This document shows positions 23,220 to 33,787 of a DNA stretch of 64,000 nucleotides, in pieces. The stretch spans positions 9,892,220-9,956,219 of the forward strand of contig JAEMBT020000001.1 in assembly GCA_018873245.2 (NCBI GenBank), given 5' to 3'. The notes beneath the pieces are model-generated. The model worked only from the letters and a program-made list of their open reading frames with translations, was not told where the DNA came from and did not search any database. Each line of letters starts with the position of its first letter. The first letter of the stretch is position 1. Origin of the DNA: Archegozetes longisetosus (Eukaryota > Arthropoda > Arachnida > Sarcoptiformes > Trhypochthoniidae). The translations under genes were made by a program, and so were the position numbers.

Positions 23220-25618
23220 CTATCTCAATTCAAACCTCATTTTAATCTCTGAACTAGGTTTGAGAATTGCCGCGATGTCTAGTTTCATATCGTTTCTATA
23301 TGTCAATGACTCGATTCGATATTTTCTCAGTATTGAAGCGATTAATGCCTTTTCTTCAAGTAAAGCGAACTTTTGTCCGATACAATTTCGTGGACCAGCA
23401 CTAAATGGTACAAAACTATATGGATGTCTATTATTACTACTCTCGTTCGCAAATCTATCGGGATCGAAAACTTCTGGATTAGGAAATATATCAGGATCTC
23501 TGTGAAGCATATATATAAGGACTAGACATGTTGTGTCAGTTGGTACTTCGTAATTTTGAACAGCAAATGGTTGGGAATTTTGTCGTGCGACATAAGGAAC
23601 TGGTGGATATAAACGTAACGATTCTTTTATGCATTGTTCCAAATATTTCATATTTCGTAAATCTTCAATATTTATGTCACGATCGATATCATCATAGAAT
23701 ATTCCATCTAATTCTTCATGTATTTTTTCCTAACATTGTTATCAAATAAAAAATAATTAGTCAGGTTTTTCGAATATTTTATAATTATTATTTTGAGTGC
23801 ATTTATGGATGTTTACTTGTACTCCAGAGTCGAGTCCTATTAATAAGAGAGTGAATTGTACAGCACTGGCTGTTGTATCATGTCCTTCAAACATGAAAGT
23901 GTCCACTTCTGATCTAATATCTAGTTCTGTAAACTCTTCAGGATATTGGATGTGATGAACAAGTAATGAGTCTAAAAATGCTAAACGACGTTTAGTCCCA
24001 ATATCATTCAGTGCATCCTCTATATTATTTATGACTATCAGTTTATTATCACTTATTTTATGCAGAATTTCAGTCTTTCTTTCTTTAATTACCTAATTAT
24101 AGAGTAATATTTTATATAATATCAACAATGTTTTAAAAATGATTGTTTTACAGAATCTGTGAATTTGTGTAAAATCTTGACATTTGAATTGAACTCTCTA
24201 CCGATTGAAGAAATATTAAAAACTTTGTCGTTCCAAATCCATGGAGAGAGAAATCTTTGGAAAAACAACAATAAAACATTTCTGATTGATTTGACATAAT
24301 TCGAATTAAGATCTGTTTGTGCGTTAACTGTCACTCCCATTGCAGTTTCTGTTAAACAAAAATATTGAATTTTTTCTATGATGAAACAAATTGTATTAAT
24401 TTTTACCACAAATGGTATCCAACGCACAATTTGTTATAATCGGTCTGATATCATGAATGACTCCTTGATTTTTATTAATTTGGTTATGAATTATTTGAAT
24501 CATAATCTTTATCTGTTCATTGATAATGGGAACAAAGTTTTCTAATATACGAAAATGAAATGCAGGAGTTAATAGTTTTCTATGTGATCGCCATCGGTCG
24601 CCAGTACTACAATAAAATTAGTTTTTAAAAATTATTTTTGTTTGTTAGTCTTCTATTCAATACCTAGTGAGTAACCCTAGTCCTAGCCATGAATTGAAAA
24701 ATTGATATTCTCTTGCTTTAGTTATGTTTATGTTGCTCGTTAACAATTCCTTTTTGTATAAATAGAAACGAATCAAAGTTTCAGAATATTTTTCTCAAGT
24801 TAAAATTTTCAGCTTCTTTAATATGCTAATTCTAACCTCAACAGTATCTGCTCTGAACAGTACGACTACATTCTCAAATGGTCCGATCCATGCTCTGAAT
24901 ATGCCGGTCTTGCAGTCCTGATATGTTTTGGCTAATCCTAACAATATCTGAAATCCTACTAAGGATTTAAGTTTCATTTAAGCAAGTAATCGGGCGAAAA
25001 GCAAAATTAGCATTTAATAACTTATAAAATGAAAATTAAAAATTTAGAATTGAAAGTAAAATCCTATTACGTCTAATTTATCATAAACACATAACTATAG
25101 TCTTATATGATTGATAGATAACTATCTTCAAGTTCTTCCATTTCGGGTTGTCTGTTAGTAGATTTCTAATCTTTACCATAGTTTGTCACCGTTATTGTGG
25201 CATTTCATGCTCATATTTCTATTAGGCTAAAATTAGGTATTACCGATAGAAACAGACCTAACCTAAACTTAAACTTGTTAAGCATTACTGTGGAACCATT
25301 GGTAGCTGTAGAGGTGACAAACTGAATGATTTGAAATAATAATTATGATAATGATTAATGATAAGTTGACTTACATTGAGGATCTTCAATGTTTTTGAGA
25401 GTCCAAAATAGTTCTAAATTGCCCAAAAGTTTTCCCAAAAATTTACTACATTTAGGTCCTGGGATCCTATCAACTATTTTGATTAATCGTTGAAATTTCA
25501 AAAAGTATATCAAACTCAAAATCGCAATCGAAATGAAACACAGTATAAGCAAAGCATTACTTAAATCAATATTAGATTTTACATAATTAAAAGTAGAAAT
25601 AACATATGAATCAATCAT
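23220..25618 (-). CDS. Cytochrome P450, CYP4 family, gene B (7 exons)
   Basis: Exons: 25618-25375, 24958-24837, 24749-24664, 24606-24407, 24348-24152, 24092-23817 and 23729-23220. The exon lengths and phases equal those of gene A. It has the membrane anchor, IPGPKCSK hinge, GDRWRSHRKLL, FMFEGHDTTAS, KESLRLYPPVPY and PFSAGPRNCIGQ, and appears intact. The last exon differs from A at about four residues and exon 5 at one. Exon 1 differs at 23 of 81 residues and exon 3 is also clearly diverged. A constant offset of 5375 bp relates A to B from 17845 to 19231, introns included, so a recent conversion tract is likely. Function as for gene A; substrate unknown. Confidence 0.95.
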
Positions 25619-25855
25619 AATTATTAGTTATTATTTATTACTTCTATTATGTTATACTTGTTATGCTTTATAACTGCAGTTGTTGAGCATTATATTTAGG
25701 TTATCTCGTTTACTTAAGGTTATGCATTCTGTGATAAGTTCATTACAGAAGTTTGCGTCAAACATCTTCTATTTATTGATAAAATTCAGTCCTTAAAATG
25801 TTTTTTCGTTCAAGCAATGAACTACAATTTATTTGATATACCTTATATGTTCAAT

Positions 25856-26412
25856 TAGTGATAGACATCAGCTCAGTTACCCTGAGCTTGAGCTGAGCTA
25901 AGCTGCCTTTGGGTTAAGCTGGGCTGTGAACTGAACGGAGCTGATTGATAAATTGAGATTTTTTGCGAAGCATTTTAATATTTATTAGGAATACTGAAAA
26001 ATGGTTACAAAGCAAGAAATTTTGGTTTAAGAGTGTTAAACGGTCTAGATTCCAGTATTTTGCTGCTTAAAATTATAGGTGATTAAAATACCAAATCATT
26101 AAATTAATGTTTACTCCAAATCAAAGTACTTAAACGTTGAGTTCAAACAAATTAAACTTCTTTTGAACTAAATTATTCAATATTTAATTCTATCTTAAAG
26201 TTAAAACGTTTTAAAATCGCTTTATATGAGCTATAATTGCAAAATATTTTATTAAACTTAACCTCATTAGACTATAAGCATATTATTTATAGCTATGTCA
26301 CAGAAAGTATCAAATTTCTATTAAGACATCGTTTAAGAAATAGTAGACTACAATAAATTCCATAAACTATTACTCGTTGAGCTAAGCTGAGCTGAGCTGA
26401 TATCTATCACTA
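25856..26412. mobile_element. hAT-type MITE, exact TSD TGTTCAAT, AGCTCAGCT-rich ends
   Basis: The ends TAGTGATAGACATCAGCTCAG and, inverted, TAGTGATAGATATCAGCTCAG match at 20 of 21 positions. Exact 8-bp duplications TGTTCAAT lie at 25848-25855 and 26413-26420. Subterminal GAGCTGAGCT arrays occur at both ends. There is no ORF. Similar AGCT-rich words near 6645-6710 suggest a decayed second copy. Confidence 0.92.
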
Positions 26413-26420
26413 TGTTCAAT

Positions 26421-27370
26421 ATTAAACATTTTATTTTGCAGATATTTTATTTATTCACAGTTTTTAGCCTTAAATAGTGAAGTCTAATTACTAGAGAAAC
26501 TTAATTAAAGCTGTAATGAATTTTTATCATTTAGTTATATAAACTTCAATTTATAAGTGTTTATAATATTAGCTTATCTTTGCCAACATGTTTATTGCCA
26601 GAGTCAGGAAAATATAAGATTTTTTATAATGTTTGGGGCATACCCTATCACACGAATTAAGATAAGCATTTGCTTAATCGTCACTATTTCTGTTAAACAG
26701 TAAAAAATATATGGTATATCTCAAAACTTAAAAAATATCTTACATTTTCCTGACTATGTTTATGGCAGTGGAAATTTTATTTTAAAGATAAATGACTCAG
26801 TTCATAGTTCAACTTAGGAATTGAGTCAATATTTTCTAATTCTAAGTCATGATTAATTTGTGACTAATGATACAGAAAAGTATTACGAAATACAACTATC
26901 GATTGGTTCAAATTCCAACTAACGCTATCATTAAATGCTAGAGACACAACTAAAATATCTAATATGTAGTACAATAGAGTGGGCGATAAGCTCTATTCTT
27001 CACTTAAGATAAAGTAAATTAAATTTTCGAAAACATGGTCATTAAATACTGAAAGATGTGTTTTATATCAGCACCTACTCTGAATCAATACCGCAGTTAG
27101 TCATTTGACACTCAACTGGACAGAACGTCTTTCTTGAGAAATTATTCTGAAATTTATGAAAATAATCATAGGCTATAAGACTGCTTACATTATAATAGAT
27201 ATACCCGGTAATGAGTCAGTTAGTGAGTTTTCAGAATTATCGCAATTATTGTGTAAATTTAATTTCTGATAATCCTATCAAAGCCTGGGATAACACGGGA
27301 CCTCTATTTAAGTCATCAGTTTAGTACTAATACAAAGACCAGTCGACGCTAGAAGTCTAAGACCGCACGG
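26421..27370. other. Gene-free spacer
   Basis: No coding region was recognised. Two similar stretches, around 26600-26640 (TTGCCAGAGTCAGGAAAATATAAGA) and around 26720-26765 (inverted: TCTTACATTTTCCTGACTATG), may be the ends of a small unnamed inverted-repeat element. Confidence 0.35.
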
Positions 27371-27379
27371 ACCGAGAAA

Positions 27380-27625
27380 ACAGATTCTATTCATAATGTG
27401 AACGAAAAATGCATTGTTATAAAGGCCATGAAAAGTAGCGCCGGTGCCGGTGCTGCGTTCATATTAAATAGCAGCGGAAATAAAATTAATAAAAAGTTTA
27501 AGCTAAGTCAAATGAATATAATATTTCAAGCAAAACTATTCGCCATCTATTCAGCACTTGGATACATAAATAATAAAATTGAAGAACAAATAATAACAAT
27601 AATAACTGACACTGACAACTGACAC
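27380..27625 (+). pseudogene. RNase H fragment of a non-LTR retrotransposon
   Basis: An open segment reads GAGAAFILNSS, then FKLSQMNIIFQAKLFAIYSA and IITIITDTDN. This matches the RNase H fold of LINE-encoded polyproteins, where xFQAELxAIxxAL carries a catalytic Glu (here changed to Lys) and TDS carries an Asp. It stops at TGA directly after TDTDN. No reverse transcriptase was seen nearby, so this is a short dead fragment. Confidence 0.6.
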
Positions 27626-27829
27626 AACGCTCCAATGTCAGAACTAATCATTTGATTAAGAGATGATTTCTTACATACTATGAGTATTAGATTGAATCGG
27701 TGAAAATTGCAATTTCATATTTTTAAAAGTATATTTAATGGTAAATAATAATTATATTAATATATCTAAGCTACATACGCAGCTTGGAGTTAAACCTCAT
27801 TAGCAAATTTTTTATCTTTATTTGGCCTC

Positions 27830-28700
27830 TTTATTATCGCTATGCCATCAAAGTCTCAGGGGTTAAGATCAGGACAATACGAGGAGTGTTTTATTCCTTC
27901 CACCGATGCACCTTAAAGAATTCTTAAATTTTTTATGCTTATGTGGCGTCACATTGTCGTGGAGGATGATAGGACAATAAAGCCGTTTTCTTTTTGTCTC
28001 TGGGAGTATTACTTCTCTCAGAAAGTTAATATAAATTTCAAAATTGACGTTTATTTATTGGTAAAATTCGATGACCAAATACCTGATTTTCATGAAAAGC
28101 TACGGTCATCATTACCTTCCAATCTTGCACTACTGCTCTTTGGTGAATCTGCAATGTATATTAAGACTTGACTGAATATCATTATCAGCATTATATCTTT
28201 AAAGATGTTCATCACAAATATTGGTTCTCAATTGTTTTTGAGCATATGTCAAATCATGTGGTACCCATCGAGAAGCAATCCTTTAGGCCCCTACCTCTTT
28301 TTAAATTCTCCTGGTATTGGCAGTACTAGTACCTAAATTTTCTGAAAATTCAAAAGTACTATAATCTCTGTGTTCTAGTAATTTATCTTATAATTTTTCT
28401 TTGTGTGCATCGTCTGTCGCTATCTGTTCTTTCCCTTCATATTAGTCATTTTCACTACTCAGATATTTTCCTTCAGAAAATTTCAGGTACAATTGATAGA
28501 CCCTTCTTAGACTATATATAGGCTCTTCTGGCGAATTTATTCAATCAGAATAAACTATAGACCCATGGTAGCCAAGTTACACAGTATACCTAATAAAAGC
28601 TCGCTGCTCTTGTCTAGTAATACTTGCTCGAAGTTCGTCAACTTTTAGCCCTTTAACAAAACAGACAGAAAAGCTTTAAAAATAAGTAAGAATTCACGAC
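27830..28700 (-). pseudogene. Decayed mariner transposase (relative of 12144-13503)
   Basis: Read on the minus strand from about 28690: VDELRASITRQEQRAFI (HTH), DDAHKEKL, LLEHRDYSTFEFSENLGTS and ASRWVPHDL, then YNADND. The same landmarks occur in the mariner in GT92 copy 1 (LRASVTNQEQRAFI, SRWVPHEL). Many stops and indels separate the pieces. The catalytic C-terminal half is poorly preserved, and no TIRs were identified. Confidence 0.75.
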
Positions 28701-28809
28701 CCGCTTTGTTTTACACTAATACGTAATAATATAATATAAGCATGTTTACATCCAAACAATCCTTGAGATATGAAATTGCGATTTTCACTGATTTCATCTA
28801 ATACAAAGT

Positions 28810-29165
28810 AAGAGACTATTCTTACATGCTTTACAGTACAAAGTAAGAAAATAAGACTATTTAATAAGAAATCACTTCTGCTATTATACTTTTTTTAGTG
28901 TCCTAAACCTAATATATTTAGCTTAATGGAAAAAAATTCATGTTTACATCAAAATACTTATATATTTTTGCAATTTAGGTAAATAATACATAGCCAATTG
29001 GAAATTTACTTGCACTGTAACTAAAAACTTAGGACACCTAAAAGATGTAACTACAATTTCTATTTTAAAATACATCTACTTTGCATTATTAAACCAAAAT
29101 ATATATTGATGTGTTGATCTCTAAACAAATAAAAAGCTAAATAATCATAAAAACTGTAAACATTA
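28810..29165 (-). repeat. Interspersed repeat, copy 2 (inverse of 6790-7130)
   Basis: It contains ACCTAAAAGATGTAACTACA, AATTTAGGTAAATAATACATAG and CATAAAAACTGTAA, the reverse complement of blocks in copy 1, in the same order. It directly follows a CTTACATGCTTTACAGTACAAAGTAAG stretch that also matches the flank of copy 1. Non-coding; likely a MITE family. Confidence 0.7.
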
Positions 29166-29344
29166 TTTTTCCATTTCACAATATTTTAATATCTGATAGA
29201 ATTTTACATATTTTATAAGCACTGATAACTCGCATTCTTTTATTCAAGCTAATTCGGTCATATTCAGTCACTTTCCATCACTTACCGAAGGTTGCGAGAT
29301 GTAACCGAACTTCTCAAAGTTTTACAAATTACTTAATTGCTTAA

Positions 29345-30300
29345 ATGAATCTTCATATTTTAAAAGACATTAAAGCATTATCTACTATACAACCAGAAAA
29401 AATAAGAAAGTATAATCGTACGGATATTGTTAGTAAATTTATGCTAGAAAAGAACATCCTTATTGTAGCAAACATCAATTCTGTGTTTTAATTGGAGTTT
29501 CAGATAGTTATCTAAAGTGGATAATGAAAGATCCCGATATCAAAAAGCTTTTATAGACACGATATTTCAACTAATAAAATATACAAATAGACAATATATA
29601 AATACATAAATATATATACGATACATGGATACTAATGTATATATAAATTGACCAAATAAAAATAATGAACGAAATTATGCTCATGAGACTAAGGCCTCTA
29701 ATCAGATTGAAGATACTAATAAAAAATCCAAGGGATACTAGAATCAAAAGTAAATATAAACGTTAATCTTCGAAGGACATAAAAGGTGATGGAAAAAATC
29801 CTGAAGGTACAGCAAAAGGCAACTTATCTACCAATGATATAACTGACGAGTGCATTGACAAATTAATTAATTTTCTTATAAATCGAAAAACAAAGATTTT
29901 CTCAACTTATAAACTATGAGTGAATTTTTAGAATACTTCAAAGTACAAAAATTACTAAACAAAAAATAGAGAACTTGTTAAATTTAATAAACAAAATGTT
30001 GCTGCTCAAGCTAAAAAAGCTGAGGAACTAACAGCAAAACCTGTCCGTATATAATGAGACTATTAAAATGATGAGTGATAAAATTTTTTATTTTGGAGTA
30101 GAGAATGAAGCGTTAAGAGGTAAGATAGAAGATATTGATGAAAAGTGGCTGAGCGAATCTAAGAACAAAATAAAATTATCTTATAATGATGCAAAAATAA
30201 AGAAAAATTTATTTTAGAAAGAACGAGACGACAAACTCAAGAATTGAAAGTGATATGAACGCTGTTAGACCATATATTATGCATTTTTGATTATTGCAAT
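29345..30300 (+). pseudogene. Decayed coding remnant(s), coiled-coil-like
   Basis: An open piece at 29347-29490 begins MNLHILKDIKALSTIQ and ends at a stop after NINSVF. At about 30000-30215 plus-strand frames read AAQAKKAEELTAKP, then, after a shift, YNETIKMMSDKIFYFG, VENEALRGKIEDIDEKW and LSESKNKIKLSYNDAK before TAG. The heptad-like, Lys/Glu-rich composition suggests a coiled coil. I do not recognise the parent family. No start, splice sites or intact frame are evident. Confidence 0.35.
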
Positions 30301-31230
30301 ATTTTAACGGTTTATTTACCCTTTTAGTATAAGTATCTAAAATTTCAGCTTTTATTTTCATCCACAGGGTTTAACGAGATCTTTTGCAAGGGGTGTACAG
30401 CAAAAACTACAGATGATATAAACATATTAGTGAATGATTTTTGAAATACTATCAAAATGGAAATGATTTGGGTAGTTGAACAGTCAAAATAAAAATTTTG
30501 GATTTTGCGCTTCAAAACAGGTTATTTTTCTAATACATGGCCATAGAGTATAAACATAACAAATCAGCTTACCATAAAATGTAAACACAACAAAGGCGTT
30601 TCTTTTAAAGTGTTTTTGTTATAATTGATATAATTTGTAATGGTCGGAACATATGATAATGAAAAACGCGTTTAATTGATCGAATTAAATGCATTGCATT
30701 CAAAGAAACGTTGCTTTTATAATATCCAGAAAGACTTAATTCTGTGCGTCGCGCAAATGGTGGCCATACTGAATATTAAATTTGTACTTTTTATTTTCAT
30801 TTTTTATAACGAATTCAATAAAATTTACTTTCAACTTGTAGCTTCTGCAGTTTTTGGTGTATACCCCTCGCAAACGATCTTGTTGAACCCTGTACATTGT
30901 CAAATTATTTTTATTTTATTTCATTCTTCTTAGTTCTTATCCAAATGCACATTGATTTTAAAATAATATTCATCAAAATCATTTCTCAATTACTTACGTC
31001 CTGTCTATGATTCCTTTAGGCATCAGTCAAAATTTGTAAATCGTTATTTTGTTAACCTTAAGATTTTGATATAAACATTTCAAATAAACAGTTACTTGTT
31101 TCCCAAATAATTCAATAGAATATATAATAAAAAATTTTATTAATTATACAATTTTTCAATAAAACATTAACTTTTAATATGGTTTTCACAATGGACTCTC
31201 ATAAGATCCTTTTACAGTTAAATTAACTTC
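30301..31230. other. 3' flank of trefoil-GH87 gene
   Basis: No gene was recognised. On the minus strand an AATAAAAT polyadenylation-like signal lies near 31135-31142, about 100 bp beyond the stop of the trefoil-GH87 gene. The 85-codon plus-strand ORF at 30676-30933 has no recognisable domain. Confidence 0.45.
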
Positions 31231-31237
31231 ATATGAA

Positions 31238-33689
31238 TTACCAATTCCATGGCCATTTTGGTGTTGGCCATTCGCCACAGAATGGTTTGTCAGTGTACCA
31301 ACCGGTTTTTTCTCCTTCTATATTAAATTTGAATGCCGTACCAACACAACTATGGATTGGGTTGCTCTGAGCAAGGTTGACTGCCTTTACGTTTTTAAAT
31401 GTTGCTTCTCCGCCAGCTTGCAATTGCAAAGCAAATGTTCCAGTTCCATTAATAAATACGTTTTCAAACGTTACTCCATATGTTTTGCCTTCAATATAAT
31501 GGATAGCAGCATACGAACTGTCAATGATATCGCAATCTTTTATATGAATTTTTGCTTTGGTTATTTCTTCATTTAATCCACTAAACCAAATTGCACCAAC
31601 ACCAAATCTCCAGTTAAAATCAGAGTTACCAGCTCTGAGTAAAGTATTTCTAAATACTGTATGTGTACCTGAAACACCTCTATCACCATTCACACCAGGA
31701 TAACGGTTGGCAATATGAATTCCGCCACCATTAGTTACAGTATCATAAATCAAGTTATCGCTCACTTCAATGTCTTTTCCTCCGTAAATTGCAATGTTAT
31801 TTGCAAGGATCACACAACCAATTGTATTGTGAATGAATTTGTTGTTTACATTTGGAATATCTTGTGCCCACATCGCTAATCCATCGTCACCAGTGTTACG
31901 TAAGAATGTGTTTCGTACAACTGAATTTGTCACTCCTTTATGAAAGTTGACTCCATCAGCAGTCGTATCTACAATTCTACTGTTAATGATTGAAAAATTG
32001 TTCATTGGTCCATCCATCCAAGCACCGCATTTAGTATGTTGCAGCCAAACGTTGTCCACAACTGTGTTACTCAATGCGCCTCCAATAGCATTCACCTGAT
32101 CATCATCAATTCTTTCTTGAATGTCACCGATGATTGCAAAGTCTTTCAATAGAACGTTGTGACTTCCTCCATTTTCTGTTGCCCATTTACCATAAACACC
32201 AACAGCTTTGTTTCTTTGAGTTGGATGTCTTCCAGTCAAAACACTGTACCATGGACCAGCACCAACCAAATGAACGTTATCAACAATGACATGATCATAA
32301 ATTAAATATGTACCTTGTGGAATGTAAACAACTTTCTTTTGGTCTCTTCCAGCGTTAACAGCTTGTTGAAATGCAGCAGTAGAATCTGTTTTACCAGTTG
32401 GATCAGCATGAAAATCAATGACTGACAATGAGTTGGCTGGTTTGGGTTTCGGTGCTCCAACCAATTCAAAATCAGCTAAATCAATAGTGAATGTTGGTGA
32501 TTGTGAAATTGACGTAACTTGAAGTTTAACTTTGGTTCCTTGTGGATATGCTTTGTCAAACATTGTTCTTATTTCATCATAAAAGTGATGAGGATTTTGT
32601 TCACCCGGGTGATTATTAAATGGATAGCCACCATAAAACCAACTGTATCTTGATGTCAATGTCAATGTCTTCAACTTTTTATTGTTGATATACAAATCGA
32701 TGGGAGCATCTAATCCTTTTCCATCAGCACTATCAGGGAGACTGTAACGTACAACAATTGAATTTGCTTGAATAGGCATTGTGAATTCAACATATTGACC
32801 GACAGCATTCAATTGAACAGCACGACGTTGAGATGCTTCTGATGACAATTGACCATATGTTCTATCATTACCAATAATTTTACCATTGTGATGTGCATGT
32901 TCAGCTTCTACTTCAACGAATGGAACTTTTGCTCCGCGCCCTTTTAACCAATCAACTGCAATGATTGTATGGATTAATAAAATTGATAAAAACTTGATAA
33001 CAAAATGAGTATTAGAAATTTAAAATGATTAATAAATTAATTGAAATAAGCAAAAAAGTTTAAATTAAAGTTAACCTAAACAGTTAATGAAAAATTATTA
33101 ACAAATATTTGATAAATGAACATTACAAAATAGTTTTTAAAAGAACATTAAGTATGATTATAATAACATTCGTGAAATAAAGCGAAACAAAATTTGTTAA
33201 ATATTTAGTACCTCCATTTGGTGATGTAGTTACATCAACAGAATTTGATGTAGTTACATCAGCTGGACTTGGTGTAATTTCATCAGTAGGATTTGATGTA
33301 GTTTCAGTAATAGGGTTTGATGTAGTAGTCTCGTTGGGAATCGTTGGATCAGGATGATAACAGTAAGGTGCGCCTGGTGCTAATTCCCAACAGCAACCTT
33401 TTTCAAGACAAGAGATTTCAGTAGTTTGAGCGTTACCACAATCTCTTCTAGCTGAAATTGCCACACGTGTACATCTAGCCTCATGAATATAAGGATGAGA
33501 ATAAAAACAAGCAGGATATCCAGGAACTTCTATGTGACAGCAACCTTTAGCGAGACATCCAGCAACAGTCCAGTTTGGATCATTTTGAGCACAATCAATC
33601 TTGTCTTCGTTTTTGATACTGCTGCATTCATCAGCATGTGTCTGAGAAAAAGTTGCAACAAGTGCAAATAATACAATTAAAATCTTCAT
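31238..33689 (-). CDS. Secreted trefoil (P-type) x2 plus GH87 alpha-1,3-glucanase/mycodextranase fusion (2 exons)
   Basis: Exon 1 is 33689-33212 and exon 2 is 32955-31238. The 256-bp intron has donor GGAG|GTACTA and acceptor CATTGCAG|TT, phase 1 on both sides, giving 731 residues. Residues 1-19 are a signal peptide. Residues 22-66 and 73-117 are P-type domains with the six-Cys pattern including KGCC (LAKGCCHIEVPG and LEKGCCWELAPG). A Thr/Ser-rich linker follows to 159. Exon 2 encodes a CBM-like beta-sandwich (VPFVEVEAEHAHH ... GQYVEFTMP ... SRYSWFYGG ... HHFYDE) and a right-handed beta-helix. D493 (TTADG) and D516/D517 (NTGDDGLAMW) reproduce the GH87 catalytic trio with its 23-residue spacing. 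The predicted reaction is endo-hydrolysis of alpha-1,3-glucan or nigeran, fungal wall polymers. The enzyme half resembles bacterial proteins and is intron-free, so horizontal acquisition is inferred. Confidence 0.88.
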
Positions 33690-33733
33690 TTCTAATTATT
33701 TTGCACTCTTCAATTATTTTGTTTCAGAAGTCG

Positions 33734-33741
33734 TTTATATA
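33734..33741 (-). promoter_or_regulatory. TATA box of the trefoil-GH87 gene
   Basis: TATATAAA on the minus strand lies about 45 bp upstream of the ATG at 33689. This leaves room for a short leader. It is the clearest core-promoter motif in the window and supports an animal-type transcription unit starting at the trefoil exon. Confidence 0.55.
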
Positions 33742-33787
33742 CTAATTTTATTGCCTTGAAAATCTATTTGATAAGTAATTCTGTGTA

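Noticed and set aside
31352-31576. 74-codon plus-strand ORF within the GH87 exon
   Set aside because: Antisense shadow of the conserved enzyme frame; no domain of its own.
31238-32955. Bacterial contamination as explanation of the GH87 exon
   Set aside because: It is joined in splice phase to an exon with animal trefoil domains, lies between animal-type mobile elements, and has an animal-like TATA box upstream. Only read-level data could fully exclude it.
33123-33211. C-terminal hydrophobic tail of the trefoil ORF (NFVSLYFTNVIIIILNVLL) as a membrane anchor
   Set aside because: This stretch begins right after a good splice donor and is better explained as intron read-through. The phase match to exon 2 favours the spliced form.
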